Below, piece after piece: positions 8,995-17,021 of a stretch of DNA of 64,000 bases (positions are counted from its first letter, which is position 1; each line of letters begins with the position of its first letter). This stretch comes from Brenneria nigrifluens DSM 30175 = ATCC 13028. Its GTDB lineage: Bacteria > Pseudomonadota > Gammaproteobacteria > Enterobacterales > Enterobacteriaceae. The translations under genes and the position numbers were made by a program. The stretch spans positions 1,426,001 through 1,490,000 of the forward strand of contig NZ_CP034036.1 in the NCBI RefSeq assembly GCF_005484965.1, read 5' to 3'. A model generated the notes under the pieces. It searched no databases and was not told the DNA's origin. It was given only the letters and a program-made list of their open reading frames with translations.

Positions 8995-9906
8995 TTGGCT
9001 GGAGCAAGTTTACTTACGCTGCTGGATGATATTGCCACGTTGCTTGATGATATTGCGGTGATGGGAAAAATGGCGGTTAAAAAAACCGCCGGGGTATTGG
9101 GGGACGACCTCTCCCTGAATGCCCAGCAGGTGAGCGGCGTTAAGGCGAACCGCGAATTACCGGTGGTGTGGCGGGTGGCGAAAGGCTCTTTTCTTAACAA
9201 GCTGTTTCTGGTGCCGGTGGCGTTGCTGATCAGCGCGTTTATCCCCTGGGCCATTACTCCTTTGCTGATGATCGGCGGCGCCTTCCTCTGCTATGAGGGA
9301 GTGGAGAAGGTGATGCACAGTCTGCATCGGGATAAAGCGGAAAAAACGCCGGAAGCCCGGCAGCAGCGATTACTGGCGGCGGCGCAGTCCGCCGACACCG
9401 CGGGCTACGAAGACGACAAGGTGAAAGGGGCGATACGTACCGATTTTATCCTTTCGGCCGAGATTGTGGCGATTACGCTGGGCATTGTGTCGGAATCGCC
9501 GCTGCTCAATCAGGTTCTCGTCCTGTCCGGTATCGCCATGCTAGTGACCGTCGGCGTATACGGCATTGTGGCCGGTATCGTCAAGCTGGACGACCTGGGC
9601 CTGTGGCTGGAACAGCGGGCGTCCTTCGTGGCGCAAAAGGTGGGAGGCGCGCTGCTGGTGGCGGCGCCCTGGCTGATGAAGATCCTTTCCGTCGTCGGGA
9701 CGCTGGCGATGTTTTTGGTCGGCGGCGGCATTGTGGTTCACGGTTGGCCGCTGCTTCATCACGCCGTTACCGATTTAGGAGAGAAATTCGGCGGCTTTGG
9801 CGCGGTGCTGACGAACAACCTGGCCAACCTGATTATCGGTTTTATCGTCGGCGCAGTCGTACTGTTTGCGGTAACGGTGATATCCCGTTTACGCGGCAAG
9901 AAATAA
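8995..9906 (+). CDS. yedI: DUF808 inner-membrane protein YedI
   Basis: A 303-residue multi-pass membrane protein of the DUF808/YedI family, whose function is unknown. It shows the characteristic N-terminus AGASLLTLLDDIATLLDDI, the long hydrophilic stretch DKAEKTPEARQQR, and the conserved EDDKVKGAIRTDFILSAEI before a set of helices. It starts with TTG at 8995, with AAGGAA eight bases upstream, and matches the E. coli length (305). It is transcribed alone. Confidence 0.92.
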   Translation: MAGASLLTLLDDIATLLDDIAVMGKMAVKKTAGVLGDDLSLNAQQVSGVKANRELPVVWRVAKGSFLNKLFLVPVALLISAFIPWAITPLLMIGGAFLCYEGVEKVMHSLHRDKAEKTPEARQQRLLAAAQSADTAGYEDDKVKGAIRTDFILSAEIVAITLGIVSESPLLNQVLVLSGIAMLVTVGVYGIVAGIVKLDDLGLWLEQRASFVAQKVGGALLVAAPWLMKILSVVGTLAMFLVGGGIVVHGWPLLHHAVTDLGEKFGGFGAVLTNNLANLIIGFIVGAVVLFAVTVISRLRGKK

Positions 9907-10433
9907 GTTAGGCGATATGGTGAGCGACATCAGAGCGGAATAGTATCTGCTCTGGTGTTTATTTATCGCGTGATTGAAAGAAACTTGCCTTTTAAAATAA
10001 CGTTAACCTTCCGGTGGAAAAATATTAATTAACCGCCGCGAACGTTTATATTAATCGTATTGTAATTATTGAGTTTTTATTTTTATCCTGATGTTTTATT
10101 AGCCATGCTTATGTTTTTTAAAGCGGTTTGAATATGGCGAAGCAGCAAAATAAGCCGATAAAAACCGATAAATCCCCGCCGTCTTTATCCCGCCTTTGAG
10201 AGTCCCAGTCTAGAGATAAATTGGCTATAGATAGTTTTTTTTCTCATTTTACAATGGAATAGCGGTATGTTTTTTTATGGCTTCTTTGTTTGATTCCATA
10301 TTGAAAATCAGGGCATAAATACCCCTGCAGCGCTTGCGCTGCACTATATTGTTCAGCAAGCGATACCGCCACGGATGCCGGGACAAAGATATTCATCAAC
10401 TCAATTCGTACCCGAATTAATTAAAGGATAACG
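9907..10433. other. Intergenic region upstream of the ubiD-type operon
   Basis: About 530 bp, AT-rich, with no gene I can support. Its one notable feature is the 18-bp palindrome listed at 10326-10343. The promoter of the decarboxylase/transporter operon must lie here. Confidence 0.6.
10326..10343. promoter_or_regulatory. Perfect 18-bp palindrome, possible operator of the ubiD-type operon
   Basis: TGCAGCGC-TT-GCGCTGCA is perfectly symmetric in its 8-bp arms and lies about 90 bp before the decarboxylase start. No T-tract follows, so an operator for a dimeric regulator is more likely than a terminator. No regulator gene is adjacent. Confidence 0.4.
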
Positions 10434-12032
10434 ATGAAAGATAATGAATCTTTTCGGCAGTTTATCGAGCGATTGAGAAATGAGGGCGAACTCATTGATT
10501 TCAGACAGCCGGTAGATATTCGCCATATTGCGACATTGGTCGATCAGTCCGATAAGGCCATCATGTTTCACCATGTCATCGGCTACGATATCCCGGTTGT
10601 TTCCGGCATCATCCGTTCGCAGAAGCGGGTCATCATGTCGATGGGGTGTCAAACCTATCAGGAAATAGAGGGCAAGCTGCAAAAAGCCATCGATAATCCG
10701 CTCCCGCCGACGCGGGTGGCAACGTCCCCCATACAGGAGGTGGTGCTTGAGGGAGACGATATCGATCTGTACAAGCTGCCGATTCCCATGAGTTCGATCT
10801 ATGACGGCGGCCCGATGATCACCGCCGGGGTGGTAATTGCCCGCGATCCTGAGTTCGGCCTCAATTCCGGCATCTATCGTTTTATCGTCAAGGAGAAGGA
10901 CCTTACCGGCATCGATCTCGTTACCCCGAATAATATGCGGCTTTTCGCCCAGCGGGCGTTCGAGGCCGGAAAACCTTGTCCCATTTCTATTTCGATCGGC
11001 ACGCATCCCTATGAAATCATGGGTTCGGGATTTCGCGCGCCGCTCGGCGTCGACGAAATGGCGATTGCCGGCGGACTGCGCGAGACGCCGGTCGAGCTCG
11101 CGCCCGGCCACCTGATCGACGTGCCCTGTATCGCGGATGCGGAAATTGTTATCGAAGCGGAAATCCTGCCGACGGGATGGGTCTATCCGGAAGGCCGCTT
11201 CGGCGAGTTTACCCGGCTGATGGGCGGCCTGCACTGGAACCCGATCGTGCGGGTAAAGGCGATCCGCAGGCGCAAGGACGCCATTTATTATGCGCTGCAT
11301 ATGCCGTGGGAGAATACCTGGCTTGCCGCGCCTACCCGTTACACGCAGATTCGCCAGGCGCTGAAGACGGCGGGGGTGGCGGTCAAGGATATCAACGTCA
11401 CCTTGGGGGGATGCGCCTTCTGGCACGCGGTGATCTCCATCAGAAAACAGGCGGGCGAGGGGAAAAACGCCTTGCTCGCCGCGCTCTCGGTTATGGATCT
11501 CAAACATGTGGTGGTGGTTGACGACGATATCGACGTCTTCAATCCGGTGGACGTCGAATGGGCCATCGCCACCCGCGTGCAGGCGGACAAGGATCTCGTC
11601 ATTATCAGCGGCGCGCGCGGCAAACCGCTGGATCCCAGCCTGCCGGTGATGCCGCCCGGCGTGGTGCCGACCACGGCGAAACTGGGGATTGACGCCACCA
11701 TTTCGGAGGGGATCCCCCATGAGCGCTTTGAGCGCATCGCTTACGCCTATGCGGATAGCGCGCGGCTGGAGGAGTATATCGCCGGCAAAGCGGACGTGGA
11801 CGGAACCACGGCAAGTGATGCGCAGATCGACGCCGTAGCCGATGAGATCCTGAGCATGATCCGCACCGAGCCGCGTTTCTATACCGACATCGCCGATACG
11901 CTTGGGCGCTATAACTTCGAAACCGTCGCCCGCGCCCTGGGCAAACTGCATAGTACGCAACGGCTGTGGCAGGATGCCCGCGGGCGAATGTGCGAGCGCG
12001 GGTCAGAGTTTGCCGTGCGCTTTCCGCAGTAA
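10434..12032 (+). CDS. UbiD-family (prenylated-FMN) decarboxylase
   Basis: A 532-residue member of the UbiD family, which carries out reversible decarboxylation of aromatic, heteroaromatic or unsaturated acids with prenylated FMN. The catalytic Arg-Glu-Glu triad is visible as R149 (GIYRF) and E253/E258 (PEGRFGEF). The usual metal and cofactor segments, such as GFRAPLGVDEMAIAGGL, are also present. The start ATG follows AAGGATAACG. It heads an operon with an SsuABC-type importer, so the substrate is probably imported by that transporter. It differs from UbiD proper, and the substrate cannot be read from sequence. The cofactor would come from UbiX, encoded at 59847 in this window. Confidence 0.88.
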   Translation: MKDNESFRQFIERLRNEGELIDFRQPVDIRHIATLVDQSDKAIMFHHVIGYDIPVVSGIIRSQKRVIMSMGCQTYQEIEGKLQKAIDNPLPPTRVATSPIQEVVLEGDDIDLYKLPIPMSSIYDGGPMITAGVVIARDPEFGLNSGIYRFIVKEKDLTGIDLVTPNNMRLFAQRAFEAGKPCPISISIGTHPYEIMGSGFRAPLGVDEMAIAGGLRETPVELAPGHLIDVPCIADAEIVIEAEILPTGWVYPEGRFGEFTRLMGGLHWNPIVRVKAIRRRKDAIYYALHMPWENTWLAAPTRYTQIRQALKTAGVAVKDINVTLGGCAFWHAVISIRKQAGEGKNALLAALSVMDLKHVVVVDDDIDVFNPVDVEWAIATRVQADKDLVIISGARGKPLDPSLPVMPPGVVPTTAKLGIDATISEGIPHERFERIAYAYADSARLEEYIAGKADVDGTTASDAQIDAVADEILSMIRTEPRFYTDIADTLGRYNFETVARALGKLHSTQRLWQDARGRMCERGSEFAVRFPQ

Positions 12033-12085
12033 ATGCGTCGTTTATTTACCCCCAACGTCAGACCTTCTTATCTTCGGGAAATATT

Positions 12086-13045
12086 ATGCTAACGAAACAC
12101 GCCATACTTATCGGGGCGCTGATGGCCATCAGCGGACTGTTTTCGGTTGCCGCCGCCCAGGAGTCCGTCATCAAAATCGGCGCGGCGCAGACATCGGCCG
12201 CGTCGCTGCCGATTATCGTTGCTGACCAGGAGGGGTTACTGAAAGCCGAGGGGCTTTCCTATCAACGTTTCGATTTCAAAGGCGGCGGCCCGGCGATTCA
12301 GGCTCTGGCATCCGGCAGCGTTGATGCGTGCATCTGCGCGGTCGAACATGCGGTTCGCCTACAGGAAAGGGGGCTGGGGGGAAAGGTGCTGGTCTCCCTG
12401 GCTGACCGCCACAGCTACGCGTTGCTCGCCGGGGCCGGTTTGTCCGCAACGCGTCTCGCGGATCTCAAAGGGCAAAAAATCGGCATCACCTCCGCGGGCA
12501 GCCTGACGGATACCACGGTGCGCTACGCCATTCGCCAAATCGGCCTCGATCCGGATAAGGATTTTAGCCTTATCGCCGTTGGCCGCGCCGGCGCGCAGCG
12601 GGCGGCCATCCAGGCCGGCGCTATCTCCGCCGGCATGTTCACCACCCCGGATATCCAGATCACCCTCGCCGATAGCGGCAAGTTCAAGATCCTGGAAGAT
12701 TACCGCACGCTGGCCTACCCCTCGCAGGGGCTGATCGTAACGGACGCCTGGCTGGAGAAAAATCCGCAGCGGGCCGCCGCCCTTTCCCGGGCCATCACCA
12801 AGGCGCTGGCGATTATTCATCAGGATCCGCATGTGCTGACCAAGGCGCTTAAAGAGATGTTCCCCGAGGTTAAAGACGACGCGCTTATCCGGCAGATCGT
12901 TACTGACGTCACCTCCGGTTACCTGTCGACCGATGGCGTGCTTTCTCCGGAGAGCTACGCCACCCTTGGCGAGATTGTTCGCGCGGTAAACCCGAACCAG
13001 AACGTCTCCCCATACCGGGATATCACCATTAACACGCATCCCTGA
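12086..13045 (+). CDS. ABC transporter substrate-binding protein (NMT1/SsuA-like)
   Basis: A 319-residue periplasmic binding protein with a clear signal peptide (MLTKHAILIG... cleaved near AAAQ). Mature features are the NMT1/THI5/SsuA fold markers: KIGAAQTSAASLPIIVADQEG, FKGGGPAIQALASGSVD, and LKGQKIGITSAGSLTD in the second half. Relatives bind sulfonates, aromatic acids or pyrimidine thiamine precursors. The ATG at 12086 is chosen over upstream codons because it starts the signal peptide. It lies 53 bp after the UbiD-family gene and ahead of its permease and ATPase. Its ligand is presumably the acid that the decarboxylase uses. Confidence 0.85.
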   Translation: MLTKHAILIGALMAISGLFSVAAAQESVIKIGAAQTSAASLPIIVADQEGLLKAEGLSYQRFDFKGGGPAIQALASGSVDACICAVEHAVRLQERGLGGKVLVSLADRHSYALLAGAGLSATRLADLKGQKIGITSAGSLTDTTVRYAIRQIGLDPDKDFSLIAVGRAGAQRAAIQAGAISAGMFTTPDIQITLADSGKFKILEDYRTLAYPSQGLIVTDAWLEKNPQRAAALSRAITKALAIIHQDPHVLTKALKEMFPEVKDDALIRQIVTDVTSGYLSTDGVLSPESYATLGEIVRAVNPNQNVSPYRDITINTHP

Positions 13046-13154
13046 GAGGGGGTTAATGCTTTTCGCAACCATGTTCGGGAGCCGTCATGCCCAAGACAAC
13101 CCTGCCCGGGAGCACCATAAGCGTACGTAATAATGCCGGCTTGCCCGCGCGGCG

Positions 13155-13883
13155 GTGGTGCCGCAGTTGGCGTTGATTATCGTGCTGCTTTTGCTCTGGG
13201 AACTGGCCTCATACCATCTGTACAATCCGTTCTGGGGCAGCCGCCCCAGTATGATTGCCGAGCGCCTGTTCGAACTGGCGCTCAGCGGACATCTGTGGCT
13301 GCACACCTCCATCACGCTGCTGGAAGCCGCCGCCGGACTGCTGCTGGCGGCGATTGTCGGCGTGCCCGTCGGCATCGGGCTTGCCTGCGCGCCGCGGCTG
13401 GCGCGCCTACTCGATCCCATCATTATGGGGCTGTATGGCCTGCCGCGCGTGGCGCTGGCGCCGCTTTTTATTCTGTGGTTCGGCATCGGCCTGTTTTCCA
13501 AAATCACCATGTCGTTCACCATGGTGATCTTTATCTTTATTCTCAATGTGATGGAGGGCATCAGAACCATTGATGCCGACCAGATCGACCTGATGAAATC
13601 GATGCGCGCAGGACGGTTATATATCGCCAGAACCGTGCTTTTTCCCGCGGTGGTGCCGTGGATCCTGGCCTCGTTTCGCATCGGCGTCGGCCTGGCGCTG
13701 ATTGGCGCGGTGGTCGGGGAACTGATCGGGTCCAACCGGGGTCTGGGCTGGTACATTGAAAGCTCCGGCGGCCAGCTCGATACCACCGGGGTGTTCAGCG
13801 GTCTGGTTGTGCTTATGATTCTGGCCATGCTCGCCAATTACCTGATCGGCTTTATTGAAAAGAGGATGATCCGGTGGCGTTAA
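13155..13883 (+). CDS. ABC transporter permease (SsuC-like), N-terminus probably frameshifted
   Basis: A 242-residue inner-membrane permease with about six helices and the EAA loop region ARTVLFPAVVPWILASFRIG. It pairs with the binding protein before it and the ATPase after it. The first in-frame start is GTG at 13155, which has no ribosome site and begins inside the first helix. An ATG at 13087 with a GGGAG ribosome site opens a +1-offset frame (MPKTTLPGSTISVR...) that would supply a normal N-terminal tail if one base were restored near 13145-13155. Either a recent frameshift, a sequencing error or a short N-terminus is possible. Confidence 0.8.
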   Translation: MVPQLALIIVLLLLWELASYHLYNPFWGSRPSMIAERLFELALSGHLWLHTSITLLEAAAGLLLAAIVGVPVGIGLACAPRLARLLDPIIMGLYGLPRVALAPLFILWFGIGLFSKITMSFTMVIFIFILNVMEGIRTIDADQIDLMKSMRAGRLYIARTVLFPAVVPWILASFRIGVGLALIGAVVGELIGSNRGLGWYIESSGGQLDTTGVFSGLVVLMILAMLANYLIGFIEKRMIRWR

Positions 13884-14692
13884 TGACCAATATTCATCAG
13901 GCGGCGGGAGCGAGCGATCCCCGGCAGCCTTATCGCGCGGAATTGCGCGATCTTCGCGTCGCCTTTCCCCTGGCGGATGGCGCACAGCTTGAGGTTCTCG
14001 CGGGGGTTTCGCTGACGGTGGCGGAAGGCGAATTCATTGCCATCGTCGGCCCGAGCGGCTGCGGAAAATCCACCGTGCTGCGCGCGCTTTGCGGTTTGCT
14101 GCAACCTTCCGGCGGCATCAGCATGGTGGATGGTAAACCGGTAACGGGCACGCCGCCCGGCGTGGGCTTTATGTTCCAGAAAGATGCGCTCCTGCCCTGG
14201 AAAACCGTGAGCGGCAATATTCGCATCGGCGCCGAGCTGGGCGGGATGCCGGCGGAGCAGCGGGACGAGCGCATTGCCGCGCTGATAACGCTTCTGCGTC
14301 TGGATGGTTTTGAGCATGCCTGGCCGCATCAGCTCTCCGGCGGGATGCGCCAGCGCGTTTCTTTGGGCCGCCTGCTGGCCTACCAGCCCTCTTTGATGCT
14401 GATGGATGAGCCTTTTGGCGCGCTTGATTACCAAACCAAGATCGCCATGGGCAGGGAACTGCTCAGGGTGTGGGAGGCGGAACGCCGTTCGATTATCTTT
14501 GTCACCCATGATATTGAGGAAGCGGTGGCCCTCGCTGACCGGGTGATCGTCTTCAGCGCCCGTCCGGCAAGCATCATCGCGGATTACCGCGTTACCTTGC
14601 CGCGGCCGCGCCACCTGCGCGCTCTGCGCGGCGCTCCCGCTTTTATCCAACTTACGGAGGCCATCTGGTCCAATTTGGCGCTGCCTTCCTGA
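13874..14692 (+). CDS. ABC transporter ATPase (SsuB/TauB-like)
   Basis: A 272-residue ATPase of the nitrate/sulfonate/taurine importer family. It shows Walker A GPSGCGKST, Q-loop FMFQKDALLPW, signature LSGGMRQR, Walker B LMLMDEPFGALD and the switch histidine in VTHDIEEA. The GTG start at 13874 has AGAGGA seven bases upstream and overlaps the permease stop, indicating coupled translation. It closes the four-gene decarboxylase-importer operon. The substrate remains unknown. Confidence 0.9.
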   Translation: MALMTNIHQAAGASDPRQPYRAELRDLRVAFPLADGAQLEVLAGVSLTVAEGEFIAIVGPSGCGKSTVLRALCGLLQPSGGISMVDGKPVTGTPPGVGFMFQKDALLPWKTVSGNIRIGAELGGMPAEQRDERIAALITLLRLDGFEHAWPHQLSGGMRQRVSLGRLLAYQPSLMLMDEPFGALDYQTKIAMGRELLRVWEAERRSIIFVTHDIEEAVALADRVIVFSARPASIIADYRVTLPRPRHLRALRGAPAFIQLTEAIWSNLALPS

Positions 14693-14870
14693 ATGTCGCG
14701 GCGGACTGGTTTTAATTTTTTTAATAAGCGACGCCGTAAACGGCATTTAAATTTAACCGGCCGGCGATGGACTGGATGCCGTATTGAATGCAGAGACGCC
14801 TGGTCTGTTATTTAAGGTATAGGGAAAGGTGATATTAGTCGCTAACGATTATTAGCGGCTAAAAAAACGA

Positions 14871-14997
<127 letters not shown>

Positions 14998-15005
14998 GCG
15001 GAAAA

Positions 15006-15401
15006 TTAGATGGAAAAATCTTCCAGTTTTTTGCCGCTTTCCAGCGCGGCTGTTATGGCTTTTGGCGTTCGCCCCTGACCGGTCCAGGTTTTTTCATCGC
15101 CGTTCTCATCAATATATTTGTATTTAGCGGGGCGGGGATGACGTTTTGCTTTGGCCGGTTTAGATTTTACGCTTTCCAACAGTTCCGCCGGGTCTATACC
15201 GTCTTCAAGCAATTTAGCGCGAATCGCTTCCAGTTTGGCCAGCCGCGCAGCCTGCTCCTTTTGAACTTTGCTTTCTTCTTCACGGCGCTCTTCAACAATG
15301 GCGGTGAATTTGCTTAACAGATCTTCAAGCACCTCAAGATCGGTATCTCTGGCCTGAGCACGAAGAGAGCGGACATTATTGAGGATATTAAAACTCATCA
15401 T
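15006..15401 (-). CDS. H-NS family nucleoid-associated protein (paralogue)
   Basis: A 131-residue H-NS/StpA-type protein. The N-terminal oligomerisation part starts ILNNVRSLRAQARD, a coiled coil with EERREEES follows, and the C-terminal DNA-binding domain contains KTWTGQGRTPKAI with the minor-groove loop Q109-G110-R111. This class silences AT-rich, horizontally acquired DNA. Sequence differences from E. coli H-NS in the middle helix and linker suggest a paralogue, not the housekeeping hns. It lies about 400 bp outside the satellite's left att site, so it is probably chromosomal. It may act on the AT-rich cargo of the satellite, which is an inference. Confidence 0.88.
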   Translation of the reverse strand: MMSFNILNNVRSLRAQARDTDLEVLEDLLSKFTAIVEERREEESKVQKEQAARLAKLEAIRAKLLEDGIDPAELLESVKSKPAKAKRHPRPAKYKYIDENGDEKTWTGQGRTPKAITAALESGKKLEDFSI

Positions 15402-15815
15402 GGGGTTTCCTTATGTTGAAAAGACATTATCAGCATACAAGATATTTGGCGCTAAAACGAGATCGATGTATTGCTATATAAATATTACCTTGTGTTAAAT
15501 CTGAATTTCATTCAAATATAACAGGTCAGCTATAAGCTATCGCCTTATGCCGCTTGCCGGAAAATCAGCTGAATATTTATTTCTCCTATTGTTCACTCAC
15601 AATTAATTGATCATATCCCATATCATTTAAATGACCGCGCAGGTAAACCGACCTGGCCGTAAAAGAAAACTAACAGGGATTTACCTGTCGGACGATTTTT
15701 AGTTTTGGGGATTATTGCCGCCAATGACTATGACGCGACAAATAGGGTTAATGCAGGCGCCGGACGTTGGGGATGATGGGGTTGTTGTGGTCGGTGCGCG
15801 CCGCTTGGCGAGTGA
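15402..15815. other. Intergenic region before the satellite's left end
   Basis: About 410 bp upstream of the H-NS-like gene and ending at the left att repeat. It is AT-rich, as is usual for hns promoters. I see no gene and no named site. Confidence 0.5.
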
Positions 15816-15838
15816 TGGTGTCCCCGACTGGAATCGAA
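15816..15838 (+). repeat. Left attachment site (23-bp copy of the tRNA-Arg 3' end)
   Basis: Identical to positions 27976-27998, the 3' end of the tRNA-Arg(CCU) gene including CCA, and in the same orientation. It marks the distal boundary of the integrated satellite. Confidence 0.9.
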
Positions 15839-15923
15839 TTTATTTATTAATTGTTTGTTTTTTAAGTGATTTATTTTTTGTGTGTTTTTATTTATACATG
15901 TGCTTATACGTGAATAAAAATTC

Positions 15924-16505
15924 GGTGATGCCTCCAATCAGTAGATCATGTATTTTTCGATGAAGGCACGAATGACCTCTCCATGCAGTTCTACAGAGCG
16001 CGAGAAGCGGACTAGTCTGTTTATTCGGGTTCTCAGCGTCAGGTCGTTACGTTCAATACGTTGAGTAAATATTTTGTGGGTCAGATGTTTTTCTTTGGGA
16101 ACATCTCTGGCCTAACTCCCGCTGTCGTCGCTGGTTATCATGCAGATTTAAAGGGATGAGCCGCGCCAGCAATTCACGGCTGGTTTCACCGTTCGCGGCC
16201 AAAGGTGTCGGTCAGTACGTCACCTGTTTTTGTTTTGTACTCGAAACAGATCCAGTGCTGATGGGTTTTACTACCGACAAAACTCCATTGCGCATCAAGC
16301 TTGCAGATCAGCATCACTTCAGCATGGGCTACCGGAGAGGAAGTTATTCATCGTGGCGAGTGTTTTTTAAAGTGCGAATGGCGGTGTAATGCCGATTTCA
16401 GCGTCCGGGGGGAAACCTGAGCAGAGTTGCGATGGGTGCAATGATTGTTGACGCTGGCCATGGAAGAACCTCACAAGCGGACGTTATACATCAGATTCAA
16501 CCAAT
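15924..16505 (-). mobile_element. Decayed IS1-family insertion sequence
   Basis: The end at 15924 begins GGTGATG, as IS1-type inverted repeats do, with CTCCAA following. The other end near 16505 is degraded. Between them lies a broken insA-insB type transposase on the minus strand. It sits 86 bp inside the left att site and cannot move by itself. Confidence 0.65.
15938..16461 (-). pseudogene. IS1-family transposase (InsA/InsB) remnant
   Basis: The minus strand begins MASVNNHC, close to IS1 InsA, then reads RTLKSALHRHSHFKKHSPR, a frameshifted version of the InsA end. Further on, QWSFVGSKTHQHWICFEYKT and the terminal IFTQRIERNDLTLRTRI with CFSRSVE-like remains match InsB. Several frameshifts, stops and an internal deletion separate these blocks, so no functional transposase can be made. 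Confidence 0.75.
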
Positions 16506-16798
16506 CATAGACACGACTAGAAATGCTAAGGCCGAGTGATGATGTTGTGCATTTACAATTCTTTACCTTCTGAGTCGAGTAATTATATAGTGATAATGAG
16601 TGATAAATACGACTAAATATTATTGAATATGATGGGAGGACTATTAAACAAAACACTATTTACCTATATGTGAAAATCCCCTCTATTTACAAGATGTACT
16701 CTACATGTAAATCTATATACATCTTACGAACTCCTTTTGAATCTGAATTTATCTCATGGGTATCGTGCGGCTAAAATAAAAATGGTAAAGGTGTAGTT
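16506..16798. other. AT-rich control region upstream of the AlpA-type gene
   Basis: About 290 bp without a gene. It has AGTGATA repeats near 16590-16605 and the interlocking inverted repeats described at 16685-16725. It presumably contains the promoter of the alpA-capsid transcription unit. Confidence 0.5.
16685..16725. promoter_or_regulatory. Interlocking inverted repeats upstream of the AlpA-type gene
   Basis: AAGATGTA (16691-16698) pairs perfectly with TACATCTT (16718-16725). The flanking TTTACA...TGTA at 16686-16698 also pairs with TACATGTAAA at 16702-16711. The two pairings share the left arm and exclude each other. They could be overlapping operator half-sites or an RNA switch ahead of the capsid unit. 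Confidence 0.35.
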
Positions 16799-17017
16799 AT
16801 GGGTGCTTATTTAAATAAAGGCAAAGAAATACGCTTGATTCGATTAAAGGATGTAATGGCCAAAACCGGGCTTCCGCGTTCAACGATTTATCACAGAATG
16901 AAGGATGGTCGATTCCCGCTTAATGTATCGATCGGGGAAAGAACGGTGGCGTGGGTAGAGCAAGAAATTATCGATTGGATTAATAGCAATCTGGTAAATA
17001 GGAAAGGAGTGGAGTAA
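16799..17017 (+). CDS. AlpA-family transcriptional regulator
   Basis: A 72-residue MerR-like winged helix-turn-helix protein of the AlpA/Vis family. It shows LIRLKDVMAKTGLPRSTIYHRM as the recognition helices and the closing pattern FPLNVSIGERTVAWVEQEI. AlpA proteins switch satellite genes and act as excisionase or activator. It is the first gene of the rightward unit leading into the capsid gene, 4 bp before the next start. In P4 the related Vis/AlpA gene lies near the integrase; here it is at the opposite end. Confidence 0.88.
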   Translation: MGAYLNKGKEIRLIRLKDVMAKTGLPRSTIYHRMKDGRFPLNVSIGERTVAWVEQEIIDWINSNLVNRKGVE

Positions 17018-17021
17018 TAAA

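Noticed and set aside
10401..11960. A 519-codon open frame on the minus strand opposite the UbiD-family gene.
   Set aside because: It is a shadow produced by GC-rich codon use. The plus-strand protein shows full UbiD motifs, and the minus-strand product has no recognisable domain.
15715..15963. An 82-codon frame crossing the left att site and the IS1 end.
   Set aside because: It spans a junction created by integration and cannot be an old gene; the product has no recognisable features.
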